In this document: positions 34,497-43,995 of the stretch, piece by piece
How the letters are laid out: every line of letters begins with the position of its first letter
Position numbering within the stretch: position 1 is the stretch's first letter
Origin: Bacteroidales bacterium
Lineage (GTDB): Bacteria > Bacteroidota > Bacteroidia > Bacteroidales > UBA3824
Direction of reading: 5' to 3'
Length of the DNA: 64,000 nt
Assembly: GCA_016293845.1 (NCBI GenBank)
Contig: JAEDDH010000004.1
Location: 1 to 64,000, forward strand
Made by a program: the position numbers and the translations under genes
Notes under the pieces: model-generated
What the model was told of the DNA's origin: nothing
The model's database searches: none
Seen by the model: the letters and a program-made list of their open reading frames with translations, nothing else

Positions 34497-36296
34497 ATGA
34501 CAGACGTAAAAAGAATATTCGACCTTTTGGACTATTGCTGCGAAAAATACAATCGCAACGACGCTCTTGCCTGCAAAGTTTCGGGCAACGGATGGCGCAC
34601 ATATAGTTACAACGATTATCGCTCAAAGGTTAACCTATTGAGTTTCGGTCTGTTGGCTCTCGGACTAAAAAAAGGCGACACTGTGGTAACAGTATCCAAC
34701 AACCGTCCCGAGTGGAATTTTGTGGATATGGCAATTGCGCAAACTGGGGCTATCCACGTGCCTGTATATCCCACCATTGGTGCCGATGATTACGAATATA
34801 TCTTCAACCATTGCGAGTGCAAAATAGTGTTTGTGTCTGACGCTTCGGCATATCGTCGTATGTCGTCGGTTGTTCCAAAAATCAAAACAATAGAAAAGTT
34901 GTTTTCATTTACCGATATCGAAGGTGTTGAGAATATGGAAACAGTTTTAACTCTTGGCGAAAAAAGCAAAGTTTATTACCAAAAAGAACTTGAAAACATC
35001 AAAGCATCGGTCAACGAAGACGATGTGGCGTCAATCATCTACACCTCAGGCACAACAGGTTTGTCGAAGGGTGTAATGCTCACCCACAAAAATTTTGTAA
35101 GCAACTTTACCGCAGCCAGCAACGTAATTGGTGCTTTGGAGCAGGGCAAAGACAAAATTATCTCGATACTGCCCCTCTGCCACGTTTACGAACGCTGTTT
35201 CTGCTATATGTACCAATACAACGGCATAGGAATATACTATGCGCAAAACCTAGGAACTATTGTCCGCGATATTTGCGACATTCACGCCAACGGCTGCAAC
35301 ACCGTTCCCCGTATTGCCGAAAAAATTATCGAGAACATTCTGAAAGAGGGTGCGAAACTTACAGGTTGGCGCAAAAAAATGTTCGACCGCGCAGTAGAAG
35401 CCGGTTACCGTTTTGAGCATTACAACGCTAACGGTTTAATTTACAACATAATGAACCGCGTTTACGATGCGTTTGTTTACCGTCGTTGGCGCAAATACTA
35501 TTTTGGTGGCGAAATGAAATTTTTTGGTTGTGGCGGTGCAGCATTGCCCATTTCGCTCAGCCGTCTGCTTTGGGCAGCTGGCATCAAAGTGCAAGAGGGA
35601 TACGGACTTACCGAAACATCACCCATTATTGCGCACTCAATTCCCGGCAAAGGCGGACACAAATTTACCTCGGTTGGCCCCATTGTAAGCAACGAAGATG
35701 TTAAGACCGACGAAGACGGCGAGATACTTGTAAAGGGTCCCAACGTGATGAAAGGCTACTACAAAAATCCCGAACTCACCGCTCAGGTTTTCACCGAAGA
35801 TGGATATTTCCGCACTGGCGACATCGGCTACATTTCGGCAGGCAACTGTTTGCACATCACCGACCGCAAAAAAGACGTTTTCAAGACCTCTGGAGGTAAA
35901 TATATAGCTCCGCAGATGCTTGAAGGCAAGTTCAAAGAGTCGAAATACATTTCTCAAATAATGATTGTGGGCGAAAACCAAAAATTTGCAAGCGCAGTGA
36001 TTTCGCCTAATTTTGAGGAAATTGCGGCATATATGGCACAATCGGGAGTAAAATTCAATTCAAACGAGGAGATAATAGCCAACCACACAGTTGTTGCCCT
36101 TATCGACAGCGAGGTAAAACGTATCAACAAACTCAACGGCAAGCATGAGGAAGTTAAGCGTTACCGTCTTGTTCCTGACGTTTGGAGTGCAGAAACTGGC
36201 GAACTTTCACAAACACAGAAACTTAAACGCAAAGCAGTTACCGAAAAATACGCCGCACTTATCGAAGGTATTTACAGCGTAGGAGCGGTATCATAA
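34497..36296 (+). CDS. Long-chain fatty acid-CoA ligase (AMP-binding)
   Basis: The enzyme activates fatty acids to acyl-CoA through an acyl-AMP intermediate. The 599-residue protein shows the AMP-binding signature IIYTSGTTGLSKGVMLTH (180-197), the GYGLTETSP adenylate motif, YFRTGDIGYI and the KDVFKTSGGKYIAP hinge. The body resembles FAA1-type long-chain ligases. It is monocistronic with its own promoter. Its stop overlaps the convergent lipoprotein gene by 6 bases, so the two mRNAs are complementary at their ends. Confidence 0.92.
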   Translation: MTDVKRIFDLLDYCCEKYNRNDALACKVSGNGWRTYSYNDYRSKVNLLSFGLLALGLKKGDTVVTVSNNRPEWNFVDMAIAQTGAIHVPVYPTIGADDYEYIFNHCECKIVFVSDASAYRRMSSVVPKIKTIEKLFSFTDIEGVENMETVLTLGEKSKVYYQKELENIKASVNEDDVASIIYTSGTTGLSKGVMLTHKNFVSNFTAASNVIGALEQGKDKIISILPLCHVYERCFCYMYQYNGIGIYYAQNLGTIVRDICDIHANGCNTVPRIAEKIIENILKEGAKLTGWRKKMFDRAVEAGYRFEHYNANGLIYNIMNRVYDAFVYRRWRKYYFGGEMKFFGCGGAALPISLSRLLWAAGIKVQEGYGLTETSPIIAHSIPGKGGHKFTSVGPIVSNEDVKTDEDGEILVKGPNVMKGYYKNPELTAQVFTEDGYFRTGDIGYISAGNCLHITDRKKDVFKTSGGKYIAPQMLEGKFKESKYISQIMIVGENQKFASAVISPNFEEIAAYMAQSGVKFNSNEEIIANHTVVALIDSEVKRINKLNGKHEEVKRYRLVPDVWSAETGELSQTQKLKRKAVTEKYAALIEGIYSVGAVS

Positions 36297-36809
36297 TTCG
36301 ATGTCAAGTTGTTGAAGGTATAGGATATTCTTGTTTTGAGTGGCAATTTTAATAATCGTATTGTACTCAAAATCAGTAAAGTTGGTTACATTGCCTTCGA
36401 GATAATGGGTTTTAGATTTTCCTGATTTAAAAGCCGGATTAACTACCAAAATTTCAGTACTATCAGTAATTGCCATAGTGGCAGTGGTGGGCTCAAGGTT
36501 GATAACAATATTTTTCCTACCTTCAAAACCATGTCGAGTGGCGGCATATTCAATAGCAGCACTATCCGAAAGAATTTCTATTCGGTCGAAAGTGATATTG
36601 TGCTTTTTATCTGCCCATGTGTGACGGCGGAAATATGCCGTACAAGTATCTATTTTAAGTAGTTGCGTCTTTTGAATACTATCATTGCGAAGCGAATCAA
36701 TCTTTTGTTGATTTTCCGCATCATCAAATTTGCAACCAGTGCAAAAAGCCGCCGCAATTATCAAAGCCATTAACACCATAGGCGGCAGATGTTTAAAAAC
36801 TTTTGCCAT
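36291..36809 (-). CDS. Lipoprotein of unknown function
   Basis: The 172-residue protein has a hydrophobic signal (about 10-25) ending in the lipobox CTGC with Cys26, then a charged helix and a small beta-rich domain. No family is recognised. It is convergent with the acyl-CoA ligase gene (6-base overlap) and divergent from the DUF4199 gene. Signal-peptide quality and codon use support it as a real gene. Confidence 0.7.
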   Translation of the reverse strand: MAKVFKHLPPMVLMALIIAAAFCTGCKFDDAENQQKIDSLRNDSIQKTQLLKIDTCTAYFRRHTWADKKHNITFDRIEILSDSAAIEYAATRHGFEGRKNIVINLEPTTATMAITDSTEILVVNPAFKSGKSKTHYLEGNVTNFTDFEYNTIIKIATQNKNILYLQQLDIEL

Positions 36810-36867
36810 AATTTTTCATTGTTGATTATTTCGGTTGTAAAGTTAGTGATTTTTTTGGTTTAATTTA

Positions 36868-36875
36868 TACCTTTG
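36868..36875 (+). promoter_or_regulatory. -7 element for the DUF4199-glycosyltransferase operon
   Basis: TACCTTTG matches TAnnTTTG and lies 23 bases before the ATG at 36899, giving a leader of about 17 bases. Confidence 0.6.
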
Positions 36876-36898
36876 CACACCGAAACTTAAAAAACAAT

Positions 36899-37411
36899 AT
36901 GCAACAACCAGCAAAAATAGATTTTATCCGTCACGCACTCACCTACGGCGCATATACCGGCGCTGCCATGGCATTAGCCACTTTTCTTACCGAAATGGCA
37001 ACAGACAAGGTAGCATTTGGAGGTATAATAATATATATAGTGTTGTCGATTGGTATTTTGATAGGGCAAAAAGCATGGTCGATGACGCGCTTACCCGACG
37101 AAACACCTTTTATCCAATCTGCCCTCCATGGCTTTGTATGCGGTATGGGAGCTTCGCTGATCAACGCACTTTACATGGTAATCGACTTTAAATTCTTTCA
37201 TACCACAGCGTTAGATGCCATCACCGAACAAAGCATTCAAATGATACAGCAAATGCAAATGTTTTCGGAACAAGATATTCAAAACGCCACTTCTATGATT
37301 GAAACCCTGAAAATTCCTATGACAATTATATCGTACTTATTTTACAATATGTTTATATCCGCACTATTCTCCGCAATTAGTGCAGGATTATCGCTAATGC
37401 AAAAAAAATAA
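36899..37411 (+). CDS. DUF4199 membrane protein
   Basis: The 170-residue inner-membrane protein has about four membrane helices (about 17-32, 40-54, 78-97 and 135-165). It begins with the IDFIRHALTYGAYTGA pattern typical of DUF4199, a Bacteroidota family of unknown function. In my recollection it is regularly found next to a dolichol-phosphate-mannose-synthase-like glycosyltransferase, as here (4 bases downstream), which suggests a joint role in polyprenyl-sugar metabolism. Confidence 0.82.
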   Translation: MQQPAKIDFIRHALTYGAYTGAAMALATFLTEMATDKVAFGGIIIYIVLSIGILIGQKAWSMTRLPDETPFIQSALHGFVCGMGASLINALYMVIDFKFFHTTALDAITEQSIQMIQQMQMFSEQDIQNATSMIETLKIPMTIISYLFYNMFISALFSAISAGLSLMQKK

Positions 37412-37415
37412 ACCA

Positions 37416-38357
37416 ATGGACATTTCAGTAATAGTTCCCGTATACAACGAAGACGAATCATTGCCCGAACTCCGCGAATGGATAACTCGCGTAATGAACG
37501 ATAATAATTTTAGCTACGAAGTAATAATGGTAGACGACGGCAGCACCGACACCTCGTGGGAAATCATAGAGCAAATGTCTGCCACCGACAATCATATAAA
37601 AGGTGTAAAATTTCGCCGCAACTATGGCAAATCTGCCGCACTCAACACAGGTTTCAAAAAAGCTCAGGGCGATGTTGTAATCACTATGGATGCCGATATG
37701 CAAGATAGTCCCGACGAAATTCCCGAACTCTACCGCATGGTAAAAGAAGAAAAATTCGACGTGGTATCTGGCTGGAAGAAAAAACGCTACGACCCTATAA
37801 GCAAGACAGTTCCGAGCAAATTTTTCAACTTTACCGCTCGTCTGGTCACCGGCATCCAGCTCCACGACTTCAACTGCGGACTCAAGGCATACCGCAACAC
37901 CGTGGTAAAGAGCATCGAAGTTTACGGCGAAATGCACCGCTACATACCCGTACTCGCCAAACAGGCTGGATTCCGCCGCATTGGAGAAAAAGTGGTTCAG
38001 CACCGAAAACGCAAATACGGAGTCACCAAATTTGGTTTGGAAAGATTCGTCAACGGATACCTCGACCTGCTGACAGTAAGCATAGTAAGCAAATTTGGCA
38101 AAAGTCCTATGCACTTCTTTGGATTGTTGGGTTCGTTAAGTTTTCTTATCGGCTTTGGCATTCTCACCTATTTGAGTATAGCAAAATTTGCATGGAATCA
38201 ATATCAAATGACGGATCGTCCGCTGTTCTACTTCGGACTGCTGACTATAATATTCGGCACACAGCTGTTTCTCACTGGATTCACTGCCGAGCTTGTGGCG
38301 CGATCTTCGTCTGACCGAAACAGTTACCTCATCGAAAGCACCTCGGGACAAGAATAG
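37416..38357 (+). CDS. Family 2 glycosyltransferase, DPM/GtrB-like
   Basis: The 313-residue protein has a GT-A fold (1-225) with ISVIVPVYNEDESLPEL, VDDGSTDTS, the metal-binding TMDADMQDSPDEIP and the HRKRKYGVTKFG segment. Two C-terminal membrane helices follow (about 232-255 and 268-290). Such enzymes move a sugar from a nucleotide donor to a polyprenyl phosphate at the inner membrane. It is in an operon with the DUF4199 gene. Confidence 0.9.
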   Translation: MDISVIVPVYNEDESLPELREWITRVMNDNNFSYEVIMVDDGSTDTSWEIIEQMSATDNHIKGVKFRRNYGKSAALNTGFKKAQGDVVITMDADMQDSPDEIPELYRMVKEEKFDVVSGWKKKRYDPISKTVPSKFFNFTARLVTGIQLHDFNCGLKAYRNTVVKSIEVYGEMHRYIPVLAKQAGFRRIGEKVVQHRKRKYGVTKFGLERFVNGYLDLLTVSIVSKFGKSPMHFFGLLGSLSFLIGFGILTYLSIAKFAWNQYQMTDRPLFYFGLLTIIFGTQLFLTGFTAELVARSSSDRNSYLIESTSGQE

Positions 38358-38421
38358 GATTGGTATTTTTTTTGCATTAAAAAATATCGGAAAAATACAT
38401 ACACTTTGTATAGTTTTTCCG

Positions 38422-38429
38422 TATATTTG
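38422..38429 (+). promoter_or_regulatory. -7 element for the coiled-coil gene
   Basis: TATATTTG matches TAnnTTTG, 29 bases before the ATG at 38459. Confidence 0.6.
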
Positions 38430-38458
38430 TAGACAATGAATTTAAAAAACCGATTCAA

Positions 38459-40276
38459 ATGGAAAATATAACCGACGAAAAATCGCAAAAATCAATAAAG
38501 GAGATAATATTGGTATTTTCGGATATCGACGTAAAAATCACAGCGTTAAACGAATGTTCAGCCGAAGATTTCTTATCTCTCAACAACTATCTCAAAAAAT
38601 TTTACAAAGATGCTAAAGTAATTTCGGATCAAACCGAACAGATATACGATATTATAGCCGGCGATGCTCACGAGAAATTTTTCGACGAGCTACTCGGATT
38701 GCAAGATTCGCTCAACAACAAAATCAATATGCTCAAAAACAAGATTTTAAAGAGCATACGCGGATTGGAAAAAATGCACACCGCGCTAAATCTTGTGTTT
38801 GTACCGCTCAAAAACTTCAACCTCAACATACTAACGCTCAACTTCTTGCTCGTCAACCTTAAACTCAACGTAGCTTACTCCGACAGCGATAATATACAAA
38901 AAGTGAGCGACCTTATCGACAGCATCACCGACGAAATCAACAAGCTGAAAATCATCCTGCCCAAAATTTCTGAATCGATGCTAATGGTTAAAAACGTCAC
39001 ACGCCTTTCGTCGGGAAAACTTATCGAAATACGCAAGAAAAACATCCTCGACATCGACCGTGTTACCGGACAAATCAACGACAGCATCATTATGCTTAAA
39101 AATAAGCAAGCTGTTGCTGCTCAAAAACTTCCCGAACTTACCAAACGCACTCAAAACTATTTCGACAGCGTTAACAAGATAATCACCAACCTGCAATACC
39201 ACGACATTATCCGCCAAAAAATGGAACACGTGCAGGCTACTCACAAAAATATTATCAAGGAACTTGCCGCTATGGACATCAAAACCGGTAGCGACGGCAA
39301 AATGGACCTTTCAGAATCGGCACAACAGTTTCTACAAATACGCGATATAGCTGGTATTCAGGTGGCTCAACTTATCAACACCAACAAAGAATACCAAAAA
39401 GCATTTGCCGTAATTATGCGCAAATTTTGGGACATCAGCGAAGATATGAGCGTGATTTCGCAGCTCAGCAACGAGTTTGTGGGCAACAACGACCTAACCG
39501 ACTGCTACTTCAAAGACGTGGAAGACCATCTTAAAGGCACTACAACTTTACTTAAACGCCTTATTGCTGCCAACGAAGATTTTGGCAACGAAATCAACAC
39601 AATCAGTCAAACCATCGAAGAGAAAAACGATAAGATAAACGAAATTCAAGAAGTTCACAGCAAACTTGAAGATAAAATCTCTGAGGTACTTAGCAATTTT
39701 GACGGTAGAAACGACGAACGTGGCATCAACCGCATCACCGAAGAAATTAGAACCCTAACCGATACAATTTCAGAAAACCTCAACGATGTAATGCTGTTTT
39801 TCCGTCAAGCACAAAATATCAGCAAAAAACTCTTAGAAATCAACCACGAAGAAGACGGCAACCAAATCAACGACAATCTTAAAGAGCTGTCGGCTAAAAT
39901 TGCCGGAATCCTCGACTCTATTGCTATTCACAACGAAAAAATAGAAACAGTTTTGATCGAAAACTCAAAACTCAGTCTCAATCTTTCGGGCGAAATCAAA
40001 TCATCGGTAGAGCAGGTTAAATACTACGATTTCTTTGAAAAGATAATGCTCGAAATTGTAACACAGCTCAACAATATTTACGCAAAACTCGACAACAACA
40101 CCCTCAACGTGCTGCGTATCAACAAGACCGAAAATCTCAAAAGCCTCGAAGACCGCTACACTATGGAAACCGAGCGTATTGTTCACCGTCAGGCTCTCAA
40201 CGACGAAACCACCGCCCTCAACGAAGAAATTACGCCCGAAATCAACGAAGACGACAACGATGTCGAGTTTTTCTAA
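38459..40276 (+). CDS. Cytoplasmic coiled-coil protein with chemoreceptor-like motifs
   Basis: The 605-residue protein is almost wholly helical, without signal peptide or membrane helix. At 119-136, NFNLNILTLNFLLVNLKL resembles the conserved signalling-tip stretch of methyl-accepting proteins (a LNxxI pattern in place of LALNAAIEAAR). LQYHDIIRQKMEHV at 245-258 resembles the LQFQDIxRQxxEHV box seen in CheZ- and MCP-associated proteins, and a degenerate second copy (VKYYDFFEKIMLEIVTQL) lies near 522. It may be a soluble receptor-like scaffold that works with the CheW encoded 6 kb upstream. This is an inference; the family is not one I can name. It overlaps the convergent barrel gene by 4 bases. 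Confidence 0.65.
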   Translation: MENITDEKSQKSIKEIILVFSDIDVKITALNECSAEDFLSLNNYLKKFYKDAKVISDQTEQIYDIIAGDAHEKFFDELLGLQDSLNNKINMLKNKILKSIRGLEKMHTALNLVFVPLKNFNLNILTLNFLLVNLKLNVAYSDSDNIQKVSDLIDSITDEINKLKIILPKISESMLMVKNVTRLSSGKLIEIRKKNILDIDRVTGQINDSIIMLKNKQAVAAQKLPELTKRTQNYFDSVNKIITNLQYHDIIRQKMEHVQATHKNIIKELAAMDIKTGSDGKMDLSESAQQFLQIRDIAGIQVAQLINTNKEYQKAFAVIMRKFWDISEDMSVISQLSNEFVGNNDLTDCYFKDVEDHLKGTTTLLKRLIAANEDFGNEINTISQTIEEKNDKINEIQEVHSKLEDKISEVLSNFDGRNDERGINRITEEIRTLTDTISENLNDVMLFFRQAQNISKKLLEINHEEDGNQINDNLKELSAKIAGILDSIAIHNEKIETVLIENSKLSLNLSGEIKSSVEQVKYYDFFEKIMLEIVTQLNNIYAKLDNNTLNVLRINKTENLKSLEDRYTMETERIVHRQALNDETTALNEEITPEINEDDNDVEFF

Positions 40277-40881
40277 AATACAAACGAAATCCTTACAAGA
40301 GGATTGTTGTAAACATTGTAGCGCAGAGCGTTAGAATCATTAAAGTTCCACATAAGCATATAATTTATGCCTATTAGGTCGGTAATACTTTGATGATATC
40401 CAATTCCAAGTATCATGGGCACATCCCAAACACGTTTGGCATCAAGGTTAATAGTATAGCCGTCGGAATAGTTTTCAAAACTCAACGCTTGCGCTTCGGC
40501 GTGGATTACCAAAAATTTAAACGGATAAACATCTGCAAAAAGTCCTCCGCCAAAAATGTGACTATCAAAATCTTCGATACGATAATAAGGATCGCTGTAA
40601 TATGAATACATATAAGTGGCTGTAACACCAGCTGTAAAATGCTCATTAAAACGATATCCAAAAAAAGGAATGGTTTCGATATAACCAAAATCAGAAGTAA
40701 AACCCAAGCCGAAACTTCCTCCAAATGCAAACTTTTCTAAAAAATCGCTATCGCTTTTAGTACCATTAGGAGTTACTTTAACAGTAGATTTTTCCTCATC
40801 TTCAAAATCCTCAAACTGAGCTGATGCAGTGCCAGCGCACAAAAAGAGCGTGAGCACAAGAATAATTTTAATATTTTTCAT
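40273..40881 (-). CDS. Small outer-membrane beta-barrel protein
   Basis: Starting at MKNIKIILVL, the 202-residue protein has a signal peptide ending SAQ, an acidic linker (FEDFEDEEKS) and then alternating amphipathic strands rich in Gly, Tyr and Phe (FAFGGSFGLGFTS, FFGYRFNEHFTAGVTATY). It ends in FVF, a C-terminal Phe typical of outer-membrane barrels. Function is unknown. In-frame ATGs further upstream do not give a signal peptide. It lies 3 bases downstream of the DnaJ-like gene on the same strand. Confidence 0.8.
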   Translation of the reverse strand: MKNIKIILVLTLFLCAGTASAQFEDFEDEEKSTVKVTPNGTKSDSDFLEKFAFGGSFGLGFTSDFGYIETIPFFGYRFNEHFTAGVTATYMYSYYSDPYYRIEDFDSHIFGGGLFADVYPFKFLVIHAEAQALSFENYSDGYTINLDAKRVWDVPMILGIGYHQSITDLIGINYMLMWNFNDSNALRYNVYNNPLVRISFVF

Positions 40882-40926
40882 AGTTTGTAAAAATTTTGCC
40901 GCAAATATACACATTTGCGGCAATAA

Positions 40927-41811
40927 TCAATTGCTTTTAACATAATTAGTCCTCATTTCGCGCAATTGTTCTATCAGCGAACGTTCTTTGTCGGTAATAT
41001 TCTTGGGTAGAGAGTATTTGATTTTTACAAAAAGGTCGCCAAATTGACCCGGAGTATTATAAACAGGCATACCTTTCCCCTTGATACGCAATTGTTTACC
41101 ATATTCCACACCCTGAGGAATAGCAATTTTGATATTGCCGGTAAATGTAGAAATCATAATATATCCTCCGAGCATAACTGTGTAAATATCAACAAAAACC
41201 TCCGAAAATAATTCATCTCCGCGACGAATAAAGAGCGGACTCTTATTATCAACGCCCACACGCACATAAAGGTCGCCATTGCGTCCTCCTGCCACACCCG
41301 GATAGCCTTGTTCGGGAATTTTTAATAGAGTATCATCTTGAATACCTGGTTTAATTTTTATACGCAACTCTTTGCCGAGCACCTTGATAATACGTGTAGA
41401 GCCCTTATAAGCCTCTTCGAGCGATATAGTGATTTTACCCGTAAAGTTGTCGCCCTTTAAAAAGGAGCTGTTGCGAAAGAAATTGTTGAAAAATTCTGAA
41501 TAACCGCCTTTTGAAGCTCGCGAAAACCAACTATCTTCGGTATTCGAAGTTGTCTTTTGCGACGAACGGGTGTAAAAATCTTCAGTATTTTCTTTGCCAT
41601 CCGCCATAAGGTCAAATTTTTTGCGTTTTTCGGCATCAGAAAGAACGTCGTAAGCCTCGTTTATCTCCTTAAATTTTTCTTCGGCAGAGGCATCTCCCGG
41701 GTTGCGATCGGGGTGATATGTCATTGCAAGACGGCGATATGCCTTTTTGATTTGCTCTGCGGTGGCATTTTTGTCCACCTCCAAAATTTTGTAATAATCT
41801 TTAAACTGCAT
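40927..41811 (-). CDS. CbpA-type DnaJ co-chaperone
   Basis: The 294-residue protein has an N-terminal J domain (1-68) with the HPD motif at 33-35, a linker, and a DnaJ C-terminal substrate-binding domain (about 105-280; GKITISLEEAYKGSTR, LRIKIKPGIQ, RNGDLYVRVGV). No cysteine-rich zinc finger is present, which makes it a class B DnaJ like CbpA. It stimulates DnaK ATPase activity. The barrel gene follows closely on the same strand. Confidence 0.9.
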   Translation of the reverse strand: MQFKDYYKILEVDKNATAEQIKKAYRRLAMTYHPDRNPGDASAEEKFKEINEAYDVLSDAEKRKKFDLMADGKENTEDFYTRSSQKTTSNTEDSWFSRASKGGYSEFFNNFFRNSSFLKGDNFTGKITISLEEAYKGSTRIIKVLGKELRIKIKPGIQDDTLLKIPEQGYPGVAGGRNGDLYVRVGVDNKSPLFIRRGDELFSEVFVDIYTVMLGGYIMISTFTGNIKIAIPQGVEYGKQLRIKGKGMPVYNTPGQFGDLFVKIKYSLPKNITDKERSLIEQLREMRTNYVKSN

Positions 41812-41834
41812 ATTAATTAATATTTTTTAGCATA

Positions 41835-41865
41835 CTAAGTTACAAATTTTTCGTAATTTTACAAA
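41835..41865 (-). promoter_or_regulatory. Promoter for the DnaJ-like gene
   Basis: On the minus strand TTTG (41862-41865) is followed after 19 bases by TAACTTAG (41835-41842), 6 of 8 matches to TAnnTTTG including TA. The start codon is at 41811. Confidence 0.45.
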
Positions 41866-41892
41866 CGAAAAAAAACGAAAAAAAACGAAAAA
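41861..41892. repeat. Phased A-tracts (10-base tandem repeat)
   Basis: AAAAACGAAA occurs twice exactly (41871-41880, 41881-41890), with a near copy before it (ACAAACGAAA). The period of 10 bases is close to one helical turn, so the A-tracts point the same way and should bend the DNA just before the ABC transporter start. Confidence 0.6.
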
Positions 41893-42588
41893 TTGGCACT
41901 AATAAAATTAGAAAAACTTTCTAAAACTTACAAGAAAGGAGAAAATAAAATTTTTGCCCTTCGTGATATAAATTTCGATATCGAACAAGGCGAGTTTGTA
42001 TCAATTGTAGGCAAATCGGGATCTGGCAAATCATCGCTACTCAATATATTGGGCGGAATGGATACTTGTGCAGATGGCGAAGTGCTGTACAACGGGCAAA
42101 ACATATTGAAAATGAGCGAAAAACAACTTGCAAAATATCGCACCTTTACCGTAGGAATGATATTTCAGAGTTTCAACCTTATACCGTGGCGCACAGCAAT
42201 CGACAATGTTAAAATGCCCCTTATGTTTAGCGGATATCCCAACCGTTTGCGCGAAACACGTGCTTGCGAATTGCTCTACAACATGGGACTTTACAATCGC
42301 GCTCTTCATTATCCCTCAGAACTTTCGGGCGGAGAAGCTCAACGCGTGGCAATTGCGAGGGCTCTTGCCAACAAACCTCAAATAATTCTTGCCGACGAAC
42401 CCACTGGTAATCTTGACACGGCAACATCTGCAGAGATAATGTCGTTATTGCAAATGTTTAACTCTAAGCACAACATTACAATTGTGATGGTAACGCACGA
42501 CAGAGAAACCGCCTACAGGGTATCGCACAAAACAATTCTTTTATCCGACGGCGAAGTAATTAAAATTTCAGAACAGCAACCACAATGA
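41893..42588 (+). CDS. ABC transporter ATP-binding protein (MacB/LolD type)
   Basis: The 231-residue ATPase has Walker A GKSGSGKSS (40-48), Q-loop MIFQSFNLIPWRT, signature LSGGEAQRVAIARAL, Walker B ILADEPTGNLD and the switch His in MVTHD. It belongs to the LolD/MacB group that powers type VII ABC mechanotransmission systems. The only start in frame is TTG at 41893, directly after the phased A-tracts. Its stop overlaps the permease ATG by 4 bases. Confidence 0.92.
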   Translation: MALIKLEKLSKTYKKGENKIFALRDINFDIEQGEFVSIVGKSGSGKSSLLNILGGMDTCADGEVLYNGQNILKMSEKQLAKYRTFTVGMIFQSFNLIPWRTAIDNVKMPLMFSGYPNRLRETRACELLYNMGLYNRALHYPSELSGGEAQRVAIARALANKPQIILADEPTGNLDTATSAEIMSLLQMFNSKHNITIVMVTHDRETAYRVSHKTILLSDGEVIKISEQQPQ

Positions 42589-43958
42589 AAATAGCCGACA
42601 TATTATCGCTCGCAGTCAGCAATATGACCCAAAACAAGTTTCGCACAGCCGTTACCATAATAGGTGTGGCTATCGGAATCGGATCGCTTAGTTCAATGGT
42701 GTCGATAGGTCAAGGCATTAGCACAAATATATCTAACACATTAGTTAGCAACGATGTATTTACTGGAATGACCGTCAGCCGTCGCGATGCCGATTATTCT
42801 AACTACGGAGAACTTGGCAACTCGATTTACGACGAAAAAATTGTGCCTCTCAACGATTCGGCTGTAATGGAGATGGAAAAAATTCCACAAGTAACTGTAG
42901 TTTTCCCCGAAACAATCAAATATGCCGAAATTGTGTTTGGCAATCGCAAAATGAAATCAAACATAAAATCGGTTCCGGCATTGATGGGTTCATTCAAACC
43001 CTTCAACAATATGCCCTACGGCAAGTTTTATACAAAAGACAACGAAAACAGCATAGTTTTAAGCAAATCTGCACTTTTTAGACTCGGCATAAAAATCGAA
43101 GGCGATGGTGATTTTGGAAAAACAACCAACGGCATAACCTTGCCCGCAGATTCTATTATCAATCACGATATTAAAATTGTTACCAAAGTGTTTGACCCAT
43201 CAAAAATGGATATGAACACACCCGACATTCCAGTAAGAAACGACACATCAACTTTCACCATAGTTGGCATCACCGACAACAATCCCCTAACGGCTGGTAT
43301 GCTTTCAGGAGGAGTATTTCTCCCCTCGTTGACTTGCGAAAGATTACCCTCGGTAGATGTAAAACTTATCTACGACATATCGCGCGGCATAGATTCAGAT
43401 TTATTTCAATATAATTCGGTGTACGTAAAAGTTTACAATTTCAAAGAACTCAAAACCGTTAAAAACAAAATAGAAGATATGGGTTTTGTAGTGTTTGCAG
43501 TAGGCGACAAACTTGAAGACATCGAAAAAATATTTATTCTCATCGATATGCTTTTGGCTGCTATTGGCATTATAGCTATAGCGGTATCGGTGTTTGGCAT
43601 TATCAACACCATGACCATGGCTATATACGAACGTCGCAAAGAAATTGGCATTATGAAAGCTATTGGAGCAACACATTGGCAAATAAAATTGATTTTTTAC
43701 ATTGAATCGGGCATTACCGGCGCAATAGGTGGCATTATTGGAGCTTTGGCTGGATATTGGGTTGCTAAATCGGCATCAATAACAGTTCGCAACCAACTTG
43801 CCCACATAATCAACACTCAATCAGACTTTTTTGTCTTTTCGTGGCAATTGGCAGGAGCGGCAGTAGCCATTGCTACAGCAGCAACTATAGCTGCAGCTAT
43901 TTATCCGGCTATCAAAGCTGCAAGAATAGATCCGCTCGAAGCTTTAAGAAGGGAATAA
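42585..43958 (+). CDS. MacB/FtsX-type ABC transporter permease
   Basis: The 457-residue protein has one N-terminal membrane helix (about 20-40), a large periplasmic domain (about 45-310), and three C-terminal membrane helices of the FtsX fold (about 322-345, 375-397 and 420-445). The MAIYERRKEIGIMKAIGAT coupling motif lies near 344-362 and the tail is AARIDPLEALRRE. With the ATPase it forms a mechanotransmission transporter acting on lipoproteins, peptides or envelope signals. No membrane-fusion partner is adjacent. Confidence 0.9.
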   Translation: MKIADILSLAVSNMTQNKFRTAVTIIGVAIGIGSLSSMVSIGQGISTNISNTLVSNDVFTGMTVSRRDADYSNYGELGNSIYDEKIVPLNDSAVMEMEKIPQVTVVFPETIKYAEIVFGNRKMKSNIKSVPALMGSFKPFNNMPYGKFYTKDNENSIVLSKSALFRLGIKIEGDGDFGKTTNGITLPADSIINHDIKIVTKVFDPSKMDMNTPDIPVRNDTSTFTIVGITDNNPLTAGMLSGGVFLPSLTCERLPSVDVKLIYDISRGIDSDLFQYNSVYVKVYNFKELKTVKNKIEDMGFVVFAVGDKLEDIEKIFILIDMLLAAIGIIAIAVSVFGIINTMTMAIYERRKEIGIMKAIGATHWQIKLIFYIESGITGAIGGIIGALAGYWVAKSASITVRNQLAHIINTQSDFFVFSWQLAGAAVAIATAATIAAAIYPAIKAARIDPLEALRRE

Positions 43959-43995
43959 ATTTTGCATATCTGCATATAAAACCAAATATACCAAA

